Positions 24,951 through 34,147 of a stretch of 64,000 nt of DNA are shown here, piece by piece. The notes under the pieces are model-generated. The model searched no databases. It was not told the origin of the DNA and saw only the letters and a list, made by a program, of their open reading frames with translations. Where the stretch lies: the NCBI GenBank assembly GCA_964428355.1, contig CAYRYU010000024.1, forward strand, positions 1 through 64,000. Direction: 5' to 3'. The translations under genes and the position numbers were made by a program. Position 1 is the first letter of the stretch. Each line of letters opens with the position of its first letter. Source of the DNA: CAYRYU01 sp964428355. GTDB taxonomy: Bacteria > Muiribacteriota > Ozemobacteria > Ozemobacterales > Ozemobacteraceae.

Positions 24951-26375
24951 ATGAAGAGGACGATCTTTCTGCTCGGAATCCTTGCTGCCGCCGGGGTCCT
25001 CTCGGCCCCGGTGGCCGCACAAGACCTTTCCGGCCAACTTTTCTCGGAGGGAATGAAGCTCTACTCCGCCCAAGACTACGGGGGGGCGGTTTTCTACCTC
25101 GAGCAGCTCTGCCAGATGAACCCTCAGAACCAGCAGGCGCGGTATTATCTGTTTTACAGCCTGGTGGCGATGAAGAGGCATCCGGAGGCGATGAAGCACG
25201 TCGATCAGCTCATTTCCCGTGATCCAGGAAACCGGCAGTATCAGGATATGAAGTCCCAGCTGAGGGCAGCCATGGGAGTGTCCTCCCAGGCTCCCGCCGG
25301 TGGAACCGTCGAGGGCCTGCTGAAAAAGTTCCTTGAAGGTGGCTTCAAGGAACAGTCCGAAATCCGGGCAACCCTGGCGGAAAAGGGGGTGCCGGTTATC
25401 GAGCCGGCGATGGCTCTTCTCCGAAGTTCCCCGGTCGATTCCGAGAGACGGAGGAAAATCGAGGGGCTTCTGGCTGGTCTGAAGGGGATCCAAGCGACGC
25501 AAGCCCTCCTGAGGTATCTGAACGATTCGGAGGGGAGTGTCCGGATTTCCATCGCGCGGGTCCTCGGAAACCGAAAGGACCCAGCTGCCCTGAATCCCCT
25601 CCAGGAAGCCCTCCCGCGCCAGGATCCGGCGGGGAAGCAATCCTTCGCCGATGCGATCGCGTTGATCAGCAAGCCAAGGGAGGATGTGCAGGCCACCCTT
25701 TCCATCCCCGACAAGATGCAGGACAGGATGTCCCATGTGGTGCCTTCCGCCTCCGTTGACGCCGCTTCCACCGCAAGCACGGTTGCCAGGCAGGAAACCA
25801 GGAGCGGCCCCGGAGGGGCCAAGAGCCCCTCAGAAGTCATTGGAAACGCCAGGCCCCAGGCAGCGGCAGCCAAAATCCCCGTGAACCTCGAGGAACAGAA
25901 ACTTCTCCAAACCATGAAAGGGGATGACGTGCGGCAAAAGAGATTCGCCGCCTACCGGATCGGGCATATGCATTATTCCTCTCCCGATGCGATCGGGCAT
26001 CTGATCCGCTCCCTTTCCTCGGAAGACGACATTCTCCATGTCACCGCCCTCGAAAGCCTTGGAAAACTGGGCCGGGATGCAGCTCCCGCCATTCCCCAGA
26101 TCATTTCCGCCATGGACAAGGATTCGGTTCTTTCGATGTTCAGTGGTTTGAAATCCCTTGGTGCGATCCGCTCCAACCCCGAACTTGTCTTCCCGGTCCT
26201 GGGAAAGCACCTCGGACATTCCAGCGAAAATGTGTCGAACGCTGCGATGCGGGCTTTCGTGGAATTCGGGGAAGAGGGTGTTCCCTTTCTTGGCGAGTTG
26301 GAGAAGAGCGACTCAGAACGGGTGCGAACTATGGCGGAAAAAGCATTGGCAGAAATCCGTTCCCGCTCTCACTGA
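24951..26375 (+). CDS. Secreted TPR and HEAT-repeat protein
   Basis: ATG 24951 is preceded by CGGAGGG; 474 residues. A signal peptide (TIFLLGILAAAGVLSAPVAAQ) is followed by two to three TPR-like units (EGMKLYSAQDYGGAVFYLEQLCQMNPQNQQARYYL). Two blocks of HEAT repeats follow: residues ~115-235 (LRYLNDSEGSVRISIARVLGNRKDPAALNPL) and ~325-470 (AIGHLIRSLSSEDDILHVTALESLGKLG). A Ser/Ala/Pro-rich linker joins them. All are protein-protein interaction scaffolds. As last gene of the 19625-26375 operon it may be a periplasmic assembly partner of the secreted 895-residue protein (inference). Confidence 0.82.
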   Translation: MKRTIFLLGILAAAGVLSAPVAAQDLSGQLFSEGMKLYSAQDYGGAVFYLEQLCQMNPQNQQARYYLFYSLVAMKRHPEAMKHVDQLISRDPGNRQYQDMKSQLRAAMGVSSQAPAGGTVEGLLKKFLEGGFKEQSEIRATLAEKGVPVIEPAMALLRSSPVDSERRRKIEGLLAGLKGIQATQALLRYLNDSEGSVRISIARVLGNRKDPAALNPLQEALPRQDPAGKQSFADAIALISKPREDVQATLSIPDKMQDRMSHVVPSASVDAASTASTVARQETRSGPGGAKSPSEVIGNARPQAAAAKIPVNLEEQKLLQTMKGDDVRQKRFAAYRIGHMHYSSPDAIGHLIRSLSSEDDILHVTALESLGKLGRDAAPAIPQIISAMDKDSVLSMFSGLKSLGAIRSNPELVFPVLGKHLGHSSENVSNAAMRAFVEFGEEGVPFLGELEKSDSERVRTMAEKALAEIRSRSH

Positions 26376-26404
26376 AGGGGTTTCCGGGCCGACGCGGGGG
26401 AATC

Positions 26405-26420
26405 TGGCATACCCTTTGCC
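26405..26420 (+). promoter_or_regulatory. Orphan sigma-54-like site in a convergent gap
   Basis: TGGCATACCCTTTGCC has GG and GC ten bases apart and closely matches the site before the Flp pilin at 46346. It lies between the ends of two convergent genes and points into the 3' end of the minus-strand phosphatase gene. Only a 31-codon frame (26422-26517) follows, so it may be chance or drive an antisense RNA. Confidence 0.35.
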
Positions 26421-26442
26421 CATGTCAGAGCGGTTTCCTCTT

Positions 26443-29400
26443 TCACGGTTGTTTCCATTTCTGTCTTCCCAACGGAGAATCTGCCTCGGGATCTGGCGAC
26501 TGGCCTGGGGAGAGTGAAAGGACTGCCGCGGTTACGTCATCTTTCCATGGGGTCTCGCCGGTATGGAGGATGAGCCCCCTGATCATCCCATCGATCACGG
26601 CTTCCGGCTGTGGTTTCCAGAGCCCCGAAGCGATTTCCGTCAGGCGAGGAAATCCGAGCGGTTTTCCTCCCCCATCAACCGCTTCGGGGATTCCATCGGT
26701 ATAGAGGAGCAGGTGGGAAGCCGGTTCCATGTGAAGGGGAAAATCCCGGTAACGCGCTTTCCTGAGAATCCCGAGTGGAACGTTGATTCCGTTTTCAAGC
26801 ATGTTGGCAGGCTTTCCTCGCTCGAGGATGTACGGGAAGCAATGACCCGCGTTGGAAAAAAGGAGTGAACCGTTCGGGTTGGCGACACCGACGAGGCAGG
26901 TCATCATTTTGGTACGCTTCACGGAAGAGAAAAAAAGTTCGTTGATGACCGCCAGGATTGCGCTGGGAGAGATTCCGGCCTTTCCGGTAAGGTTTCCGAA
27001 AACGGCTTTCGCCATGGCCACCACGAGCGCGGCGGAAACCCCATGGCCGGAGACATCGGCGATGATGAAGGCAAGCTCTCCTCCGGGGAGCTTTTTGACG
27101 TCGAAGTAATCGCCCCCGACCTCGCGCGTCATCCGCGTATAGCCTCGGAAAGTCCATGGTGGCGATGAATGGGGGCCCTGGGGGAGGAGTCTCGATTGCA
27201 CGAGCCGCGCAACCTCGAGTTCCTCCATACCTGCAAGGGTGCGGTTGAACTCCTCCCCGATTTCCTGGAACTCGTCGCGAGTCCGGATATGGACCCTGTG
27301 GTCGAGTCGCCTTTCCTCCATCGCTGAAACCGCGCCCATCAAGTCCCGGATAGGAGTGAGAATGCTTCGCCAGAGTCTCAGGAAAAGTGCGGCCAGGGCA
27401 AGCCCGAAGGCTGTCGCGAGGAGGGTGAAGCGGCGTCTCATCGCTTCGATCCTGGGGCTGACAGAGGAAAATGGAAGGGTCGCGACCAGGTAATAGTTCG
27501 GGATCTGTCGACAGGCCAGGGCCGCCAGGAGGGTCTCCCTTCCCCCGATTCGGGTCTTCTCCGAGTGAAGGACCCTTGGTGGAATGAGTTTCTTGAGGAA
27601 TGGCTCGAAGACCCGGTGGGCGAAGGGTTCGGGATGGTTCAGGGAGTTGCGGGAAAAGGTGATCCCAAGGACTTTTGGGCGGGCGGCTTTTTCCGGGGGA
27701 AGGACCCTCCTGAGAAATTGCAGGGCCAGCGTAGACCCCTGGTGAAGGAAGGTCAGGGCGAACTGGGCCTTTCCATCTCGCCCTTTGAGAATCTGCGGAA
27801 ACATATACAGTGTCATGTCCAGGTTTCCCGTGAAAACGAACTGGCCGATCATCTGAAGGCTCTGGTGGACGAGGGTCCACCCCTCGGACTCGAGGAGGCC
27901 GCCCAGGACGATGTCGGCACGCTGGTTCCGATCGGTGGAAGGTGCCTTGAGTGCATTGAAAAGAACCATGGTACTTCGTGCCCAGTTGATCGTGAAGTCC
28001 AGAAAGGCGTTTTTGAAGAAGCGGAATGAGACCAGACCTTCGGGCTTGATTCCCTTTCCCCGGCCGAAGAAGAGCTTCCTGTTGCCCCGATGGTCTATCA
28101 TCCCTTGCCGGTCGAACACGCTGTGGAGGAGGTTCCAGCGTTGGGGTGGTGGAATCACCGCCAACTTTCTGATGTTAATGAAGACGTCCGAATGATCACG
28201 GCACAGGATCCCGCTCGACGCGATGAGCATCAGCGTGTCCAACTCCTCGTCGAGTTCCCACTTCTCGGTCTCCTTGACGAGACGTCCGAGAACGGATTCC
28301 GGGGCAATGTTCACGCCCTCACCCGGTCCATCACGGAAAACCTTGACCATGGGGACGGCCTGGGCTTCGGAAAGGGCTTCGTCCATTCGTCTGCACCAGT
28401 CCCCGTACTTCGCCTCCTTTTCCCGGATGATCATCGGGAACCGCTGGTCGATGGAGGTGAGACGTTCTTCGAGCTTCCAGAGCGACTCCTCGACTATCGC
28501 CCGGGAGCGACTCTCGAGGAATTGGCGGCCGTAAACCAAGGCAAGGGCCAGTATCAGGATACCGGGCAGGCCGATGAAGCCTGTCAGAAGAACCCTGACC
28601 GAAACAGAACCTGCCTGGTGGCCTTTTTGCCAGAGAAGAAAAGTCATCAATCCGATGGAGAACACCACGAAGCCGATCGTGATCGGGAAAGAAGTTTTGG
28701 ATGGGGCTGGAACGTATCCGAAAAGGGTTATCTGTTCCAGGCATGGAACGAAAACGATCCAGCCCGGTCCAAACGGAAAGACATCCCTCTCGGAGTGTTC
28801 GAGCCGGTGCGCCATTTCCCTCAAAGCTTCCGGATCGATTCCTGGCGGAATCATTCCCCTTCCAGGGTAGACCGTGTCGATGAAACCCGCTTCCAGTCCA
28901 GGAGGGAGCATGAGTTGGAGCGCGTTCCGGGCCAGGAAGGCTTCTTCGAAAAGGCTTTGGTTGATCTTGAGGAGGACCCCTGAGGCCATGCCTGGAAGAA
29001 GGTTCGGGGCGAACTTCCATCCTGCCAGGACCCGTTTGTCCCTTTGGAAGAGGCTGTGAATCTTCCCGGGCCGGGAAATGAGTTCTTTCCAGTCGAATCC
29101 CTGGAAAATCGGTTGGGCGAGGGCGTTCACATCGTGGGGAACCCTGAAAGCGGCCTTCCAGGGTTTGCGGATCCAGGAAAAAACGGTTTCGAGGCGGGCA
29201 CCCATGTCCTTATCCTTTTCGGGATCCGTGGAGAGAAGCTTCCCATCGGCATTGAAAAACCATACCTGGACAAGATTTCCTGGAAAGGGGGCGGTCAGCT
29301 CGCGGAGTCCGTCGCGGAAAGCCGGTTGCCCGACGGGGTGCATTTTGGCGATTTCCCAGACCCGCTTCAGCATCTCGCCGAAAAGATCTTCCGGGCGCGC

Positions 29401-29589
29401 TGAATCGCTTACCCTTCGGAGCAGGGACCTTGCCAGATCGACTTCTTCGGGGACCAGGGTTCCTTGCGGAGAACCGGTTTCCCTGGTCGGGATTTCCTCA
29501 ACGGGAAATCCTGCAAAGCAGAGAAGAGTGCAATGGAAAATGAAAAAGATCCCCAGCAAACCGGGCCCCAGTTTTCCTCGCCGTTTCAT
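26443..29589 (-). CDS. SpoIIE-type serine/threonine phosphatase with HAMP (second of pair)
   Basis: This 1048-residue protein has an N-terminal signal/anchor (GLLGIFFIFHCTLLCFAG), a ~260-residue extracytoplasmic region, and two TM helices at ~305-355. A second large sensor-like region follows, then a TM near residue 735 and HAMP. The C-terminal ~240-residue PP2C/SpoIIE domain has ARLVQSRLLPQ, REVGGDYFDV, FIIADVSGHGVSAALVVA and LLLYTDGIPEA. These give the Asp residues that bind two metals. Such phosphatases dephosphorylate anti-sigma-factor antagonists or other phosphoserine proteins in response to a signal. ATG 29589 overlaps the upstream stop by ATGA. No kinase or antagonist is encoded nearby. 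Confidence 0.87.
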   Translation of the reverse strand: MKRRGKLGPGLLGIFFIFHCTLLCFAGFPVEEIPTRETGSPQGTLVPEEVDLARSLLRRVSDSARPEDLFGEMLKRVWEIAKMHPVGQPAFRDGLRELTAPFPGNLVQVWFFNADGKLLSTDPEKDKDMGARLETVFSWIRKPWKAAFRVPHDVNALAQPIFQGFDWKELISRPGKIHSLFQRDKRVLAGWKFAPNLLPGMASGVLLKINQSLFEEAFLARNALQLMLPPGLEAGFIDTVYPGRGMIPPGIDPEALREMAHRLEHSERDVFPFGPGWIVFVPCLEQITLFGYVPAPSKTSFPITIGFVVFSIGLMTFLLWQKGHQAGSVSVRVLLTGFIGLPGILILALALVYGRQFLESRSRAIVEESLWKLEERLTSIDQRFPMIIREKEAKYGDWCRRMDEALSEAQAVPMVKVFRDGPGEGVNIAPESVLGRLVKETEKWELDEELDTLMLIASSGILCRDHSDVFINIRKLAVIPPPQRWNLLHSVFDRQGMIDHRGNRKLFFGRGKGIKPEGLVSFRFFKNAFLDFTINWARSTMVLFNALKAPSTDRNQRADIVLGGLLESEGWTLVHQSLQMIGQFVFTGNLDMTLYMFPQILKGRDGKAQFALTFLHQGSTLALQFLRRVLPPEKAARPKVLGITFSRNSLNHPEPFAHRVFEPFLKKLIPPRVLHSEKTRIGGRETLLAALACRQIPNYYLVATLPFSSVSPRIEAMRRRFTLLATAFGLALAALFLRLWRSILTPIRDLMGAVSAMEERRLDHRVHIRTRDEFQEIGEEFNRTLAGMEELEVARLVQSRLLPQGPHSSPPWTFRGYTRMTREVGGDYFDVKKLPGGELAFIIADVSGHGVSAALVVAMAKAVFGNLTGKAGISPSAILAVINELFFSSVKRTKMMTCLVGVANPNGSLLFSNAGHCFPYILERGKPANMLENGINVPLGILRKARYRDFPLHMEPASHLLLYTDGIPEAVDGGGKPLGFPRLTEIASGLWKPQPEAVIDGMIRGLILHTGETPWKDDVTAAVLSLSPGQSPDPEADSPLGRQKWKQP

Positions 29590-32500
29590 ACGGTCGGTTC
29601 CTTAGGAAGTGCCGGATCGATCGAAAGAACCAGGAGAGTCTGGTCATCCTCTGGAACCGTCTTCCCTGACCAATCTCGCGTTTTCTGGAAAACCGACTCG
29701 ATCAGGATGTCCGGGCCGACCTGGGCTGGGCCCGAAACCATCTTCGCAAAACGGTCATAGCCGAACGGCTCGCCTCGCGAATCAAGGCTTTCTATTATCC
29801 CGTCCGTATAGAGGACCAGTCGACTGCCAGGACAAAGGTCGATCCTTCCCTCCTTGAAACGGCCCTGGGCCTTGATTCCAAGCGGATAACCCGGATGGCC
29901 CAGGAAGACCCCGCTTTGGGTCGGAGTGGAAAGTATTCCGAACGGATGGCCGGCAACGGAAAAGGACAGCTTCATCTCTCCTGGATCGAGGATGCCCAGC
30001 CAGAGGGACATCGGCCTGAAGCGCCCGCCCTGTTCACGGAACTCGGCATTCATAGCTTCGAGGATTTCGCCGGGGTTGCGGAGAGACCGTGCCCCGAGGA
30101 TCAGGCCCATCTTGGCGGCGGCGGTCACGAGCGATGCGGGAATTCCGTGCCCCGCAACGTCGCCGACGGCGAAAACCAGTCGTCCCTCGGGAGTGGTGAA
30201 CCAATCGAAGAAATCCCCGCCCAGGTTCGTCGCCGTCCGACATATTCCGTGCACCGACCATCCTTCTCCGCTTGCCGGTTTTTCCGGCCAGAGATTTTCC
30301 TGAACGGATCGGGCTATCTTCAAATCCCTGAGGTCGCCAAGGATTTCCGAAAGCCGGTTCCCGATCCGGTCCAGTTCAGAAATTCCACCGATCCGGACAG
30401 TCTTTTCGAAATCCCTGTTCTTCAAGGCGAAAAGTCCCTCCCCAAGACGCGAAAGTGGCCCAAGAAGCTTCGAAGAAAAGAGATGGGCGGCCAGGACTCC
30501 CAGAACGAGCAGGGAAACCGTCAGTGCCCACAAGCGTCGGTCAAGGCCCCGAATTCCCCTGAGTACAACTTCATGGGGTTGCGCAAGCAGAAGGACGTAA
30601 TCCTCGAGATTCGTGCCTTTGATTGCCGTCAGAAGATACTCACGGTTCGAGATAGCCCCGACAAGGTACTGCGGAACCTGGGAGAACATCACCTGATCGG
30701 CAACGCGCCGGAGAATCAGGTTGTCCATCGTCCGAATTCGGGGGAATGCCCGAAGGGGGGCACGGCGGGTCATAGGTATGGCGGCTGGACGGGGTTCCTC
30801 TGTTTCCTGCGCCAGAGCTTGTTCCAAAAACCATTGCGAAAGGAACCGACGCTGCAGGTAACGCCGGTCGAGTGTCAGGAAGATAATGCATGATGGGGCT
30901 CCATCAGGTCCCCGGATCAATTCTGTGAATGTGAAAAGCGGGATGTCCATGATTGTCTGTTTCTGGATCTTTCCCCGGCGGCGGATGATCCAATAGTAAG
31001 ACCCCGCCGCTCCGTCGGAGGTTTCTTCAAAACGGGCCGTTTGGGGAACACCCGACGCGACATCCTGGAGCTTGAAACCCGAAACCGCCTGGCTCGAAAA
31101 ATTCTCCAGGATTCGTCCCATCGCTTCATTTGCTTTGGCAAAAACGCTTTTGGGAGACATCCGGCGGAAAAGCGACCGGTTCCGGACATCGACACAGTTG
31201 ACCGAAGCGAGGTCCCGGGGGTTGGAATCCACCAGACGTGCAAGATCGGGGAGGGCTGCCCGGATTTCGGGAATTGTCTTTCCCTCGAGTCGGGAGGCGA
31301 ACTCCTCGAAAGGCTTGATGCACCGCAGAACTTCCTGGAGGAAAGCCCTGTCGAGTCTTTCCAGGAGTTCCATGTGACGTTGCTGGAACTCCCTTTTCAA
31401 CCGGGATTCCTGGAATCGGCGATCCACCAGAGCGGCGGTCATCAGGGAGCCCGCAAGCAATGAACCTCCGCCAAGAAGGATCAGTATGATCCTGGACCGG
31501 AGTCCGATGAACCACCCTGCCGAAAGCGTTGCCCAGGCAAGCAGCAGCGCACCCGCGATCGCGGATATGGTGAGTAGCGCCTGGTTCAGGAACGTCCCTG
31601 GATCGGGGTCGGAAACCTCCGATTCCAGGCAGAAGAGGCGCTGCCCGCCCTGGCAATCGAGCATGACTCCGAGCCTTCCTCCGAGGGAAAACTCGTTCGG
31701 CCGGTTTCCTGCATCCCTCAAAATCTTTGTAAGCCGTGAAAGGAGGGATGCGTGAGGGGCCGAACCGGGAGAAACCCGCCGGCCGAAAGCGGTTCCGCGA
31801 GAGGCCGTCTCACGGGAAGCGGTTCCGCGAGAGGGCTGGCCGTTCCTGCGGGATCCGCCCAAAGTCTCGCCAAATGCGGGTCTCAACCTATCCGGGAAGG
31901 CGGGATCCCACCATCCGACGAGGAGCGATCTCGGAGCGACCCGGCGGACCTCCTGGATCGCCCTGTCGAAAAGCGCAGGTCGGTCCATTCCTTCGAGGTT
32001 GACAAAGGCTACAAGAAAACCCCGAATCCTTCCTTTTCTGGTGCGAAGGGGCCACCATCCTCCCCAAGCCCTGTTCCAGAGATTGCCAATTCTCATGAAA
32101 CAACCCGGATTCGGGGACATTGCTCCAAGGGCATCCCGATTTCCGCAGAAGGCGGAGAAGATCCGGTCATTCTCGGGTTTTCCAGGATTCTTCAGCGCTT
32201 CCATGAACCTCCTGGAAGCCTTTCGGGGTAGGGTAGGGGACCCTTCGAATGGAAGGGGGTTTCCCTCTGAATCGAAAAGGAGTATCTCGAGAATCCCCCC
32301 TTCGTCTCTGGTAACCCGGGCCAACCTCCCAGCAAGCGAACGAAGCTGGATCGGAAGGTTCGAAAGCCTTTCCATGAGCCTTTGGAACCTGGTTTCGGGG
32401 TTTCCCATGACCGCCGTTCGGCTGAGGATCTGGCGCATCTGGGAAGCCCTTTCCTTACGGCTTTCGGCCACCTCCGCACGGGCTCTGTCATCGATGAGAC

Positions 32501-32645
32501 GAAGGCCGAGGAAAAAGGGGATTCCGATAAATACCGCTATCGAAAACAGTGCCCAGAAGACCGAACGCAGACGTCGCCGCTCCGTCCCTCCTGAGAAATC
32601 CTGGTGGTGCGTGGGGTTGGGCTTCTCCCGCTCACGGGCGACCAT
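29586..32645 (-). CDS. SpoIIE-type serine/threonine phosphatase with HAMP (first of pair)
   Basis: ATG 32645 is chosen: AGAGGA lies six bases upstream and the product (1019 residues) then starts just ahead of the first TM (SVFWALFSIAVFIGIPFFLGL). The upstream-extended frame lacks that logic. Architecture mirrors the downstream paralog: TM, extracytoplasmic domain, paired TM helices near 350-410, second sensor region, TM, HAMP and a PP2C domain. That domain has NLGGDFFDWF, FAVGDVAGHGIPASLV and LVLYTDGIIESLDS. A short Arg/Gly/Ser/Thr repeat (SRGTA-SRETA-SRGTA) lies in the first sensor region, from an 18-base duplicated stretch near 31792-31835. Likely translationally coupled to the second phosphatase. 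Confidence 0.87.
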   Translation of the reverse strand: MVAREREKPNPTHHQDFSGGTERRRLRSVFWALFSIAVFIGIPFFLGLRLIDDRARAEVAESRKERASQMRQILSRTAVMGNPETRFQRLMERLSNLPIQLRSLAGRLARVTRDEGGILEILLFDSEGNPLPFEGSPTLPRKASRRFMEALKNPGKPENDRIFSAFCGNRDALGAMSPNPGCFMRIGNLWNRAWGGWWPLRTRKGRIRGFLVAFVNLEGMDRPALFDRAIQEVRRVAPRSLLVGWWDPAFPDRLRPAFGETLGGSRRNGQPSRGTASRETASRGTAFGRRVSPGSAPHASLLSRLTKILRDAGNRPNEFSLGGRLGVMLDCQGGQRLFCLESEVSDPDPGTFLNQALLTISAIAGALLLAWATLSAGWFIGLRSRIILILLGGGSLLAGSLMTAALVDRRFQESRLKREFQQRHMELLERLDRAFLQEVLRCIKPFEEFASRLEGKTIPEIRAALPDLARLVDSNPRDLASVNCVDVRNRSLFRRMSPKSVFAKANEAMGRILENFSSQAVSGFKLQDVASGVPQTARFEETSDGAAGSYYWIIRRRGKIQKQTIMDIPLFTFTELIRGPDGAPSCIIFLTLDRRYLQRRFLSQWFLEQALAQETEEPRPAAIPMTRRAPLRAFPRIRTMDNLILRRVADQVMFSQVPQYLVGAISNREYLLTAIKGTNLEDYVLLLAQPHEVVLRGIRGLDRRLWALTVSLLVLGVLAAHLFSSKLLGPLSRLGEGLFALKNRDFEKTVRIGGISELDRIGNRLSEILGDLRDLKIARSVQENLWPEKPASGEGWSVHGICRTATNLGGDFFDWFTTPEGRLVFAVGDVAGHGIPASLVTAAAKMGLILGARSLRNPGEILEAMNAEFREQGGRFRPMSLWLGILDPGEMKLSFSVAGHPFGILSTPTQSGVFLGHPGYPLGIKAQGRFKEGRIDLCPGSRLVLYTDGIIESLDSRGEPFGYDRFAKMVSGPAQVGPDILIESVFQKTRDWSGKTVPEDDQTLLVLSIDPALPKEPTV

Positions 32646-32870
32646 GCTTTTCCTCTCCCTTTTATCGCCTTCCCGATCCGGACCCGATCCAAGAATAATC
32701 CACCACGAAAGATTTAGCCACCCGGGAATGCGGTCAAGACCGAGGACGGATTCAGTGTTCGCATTTCCGGGGATTCCGGCTAACCCAAGAAGTGATCTGG
32801 GTCCGTCGTTCTCTCCAAAAATCGCGGGTGCAACCGCAAATCCTTGGCGATTTGGGTGGCCTGGTCCGGT

Positions 32871-32899
32871 TTGCCCTCTTTTCCAGGATGGGGTAGAAT
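32871..32899 (+). promoter_or_regulatory. Sigma-70-type promoter of DUF1343/prepilin triad C operon
   Basis: TTGCCC, 17 bases, TAGAAT. The -10 ends seven bases before ATG 32906, so the transcript would be leaderless or nearly so unless the real start is further in. The alternative ribosome-binding site is AGGAAC next to the ATG. Confidence 0.4.
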
Positions 32900-32905
32900 A
32901 GGAAC

Positions 32906-34147
32906 ATGAGGTCGGTGAGGTGTTTCCCCCTTTTGTGGGCGGTTTTATCGGTTTTGGGGGTGATTGTTTCAAGCGCCGAAGCACAACCTACGGTGAAGCT
33001 CGGAATCGAGGTTCTTGCGACCGAGCATCCGGAGATGGTCCGTGGGAAAAAGGTTGCGCTGCTTTGCTCCCCCGCCTCATTGGATGGGAACCTCCGGCCC
33101 TCGGTCGATCGCCTTGCCAAAGCCTCCACCGTGGAGGTCATCTTCACCGCGGACACGTTTTTCCGGGAAACCGCAGCCTCCCCGGAGGCCGAAGGCCAGG
33201 TGGACGTGGTCACCGGGGCGCGTGTGATCAAGATCGAAGATCCGCTGGTTCGGCCGAGGGCCGACTCGGTCAAGGGGCTCGACCTGATCGTGGTGGACGT
33301 GCAGGATCTCGGGATCAGGTTCTTCCAGTATGTCACCCTTGTCGCCCAATTCCTCGAGCTGGCGCGGGAAGCCGGAATCCCCATCATCGTCCTCGACCGG
33401 CCCAACCCCATCAACGGAATCACCGTTTCCGGACCGGTCCTCGACGTGAATTTCCGAAGCCGGTTCGGGGTTTTCCCGATCCCTTTGGTTTATGGCATGA
33501 CGATCGGGGAGCTTTCCCTCTACTTCAACAAGGTTTTCGGAATCGGTGCGAAACTGACTGTAATCGGCATGGAGAACTATTCCCGGCTTTTGGAGTATTC
33601 GGAGTCGGGGTTGCATTGGGCGATGCCCTCCGACCACCTGCCCGAACCTTCCACCCCGGCTTATTATGCAGTAACGGGCTTCCTGGGCGAACTTGGGGTC
33701 TTCTCGACCGGGGTTGGGACCACCCGCCCGTTCCATTTCGTCCTCGCCCCCTGGATTGACGGCCAGATCCTGGCACAGAAGCTTGGCTATTTGCAGCTTC
33801 CGGGAGTCAAGTTCAAGGCGACGAACATTACGCCGATGTACGGCCTTTTCCAGCAGAAGCGCACCCCCGGAATCGAGATAGTCATCGACAACACCATTCT
33901 TTTCGATCCCTTCCTCACCGGTTTCGCAATCCTGCAAGCGCTTTTCGAGCTGTATCCCGACAAAATCCCCCTCGCGAATCCGACCGTCTCCCAGGGAATG
34001 GATACCCTGTTGGGGGGCTCCTTCGCTCGGAATGCCATCTTGAAAAGGACACCCGTGAACGAGACCTCGTCATCCCTCGAGATGCAGCTGAAGGAGTTCC
34101 GGAAGAACCGGAAGTCGTTTCTCATCTACCAGGACCTGACGCCATGA
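32906..34147 (+). CDS. DUF1343 (NamZ-like, GH171) secreted protein
   Basis: This 413-residue protein has a signal peptide (CFPLLWAVLSVLGVIVSSAEA). The mature protein follows the DUF1343 plan: KLGIEVLA, GKKVALLCSPASLDGN, LDLIVVDVQDLGIRFFQYVTL, VLDRPNPINGITVSGPVLD, IPLVYGMTIGELSLYFN. Members such as Bacillus NamZ are exo-beta-N-acetylmuramidases that remove MurNAc from peptidoglycan fragments. The usual F-x-PEHG-x-RG stretch after the second strand is missing. The corresponding place reads VIFTADTFFRETAAS, so enzymatic activity is uncertain. It overlaps the next prepilin gene by ATGA, which links wall remodelling or wall binding to triad C. Confidence 0.85.
   Translation: MRSVRCFPLLWAVLSVLGVIVSSAEAQPTVKLGIEVLATEHPEMVRGKKVALLCSPASLDGNLRPSVDRLAKASTVEVIFTADTFFRETAASPEAEGQVDVVTGARVIKIEDPLVRPRADSVKGLDLIVVDVQDLGIRFFQYVTLVAQFLELAREAGIPIIVLDRPNPINGITVSGPVLDVNFRSRFGVFPIPLVYGMTIGELSLYFNKVFGIGAKLTVIGMENYSRLLEYSESGLHWAMPSDHLPEPSTPAYYAVTGFLGELGVFSTGVGTTRPFHFVLAPWIDGQILAQKLGYLQLPGVKFKATNITPMYGLFQQKRTPGIEIVIDNTILFDPFLTGFAILQALFELYPDKIPLANPTVSQGMDTLLGGSFARNAILKRTPVNETSSSLEMQLKEFRKNRKSFLIYQDLTP

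Noticed and set aside
26795..27880. Minus-strand open frame of 361 codons
   Set aside because: It lies inside the SpoIIE phosphatase gene in another frame and is Pro/Arg-rich without motifs.
32646..32984. Upstream extension of the first SpoIIE phosphatase
   Set aside because: It overlaps the divergent DUF1343 gene, and the start at 32645 has a good ribosome-binding site just before the first membrane helix.
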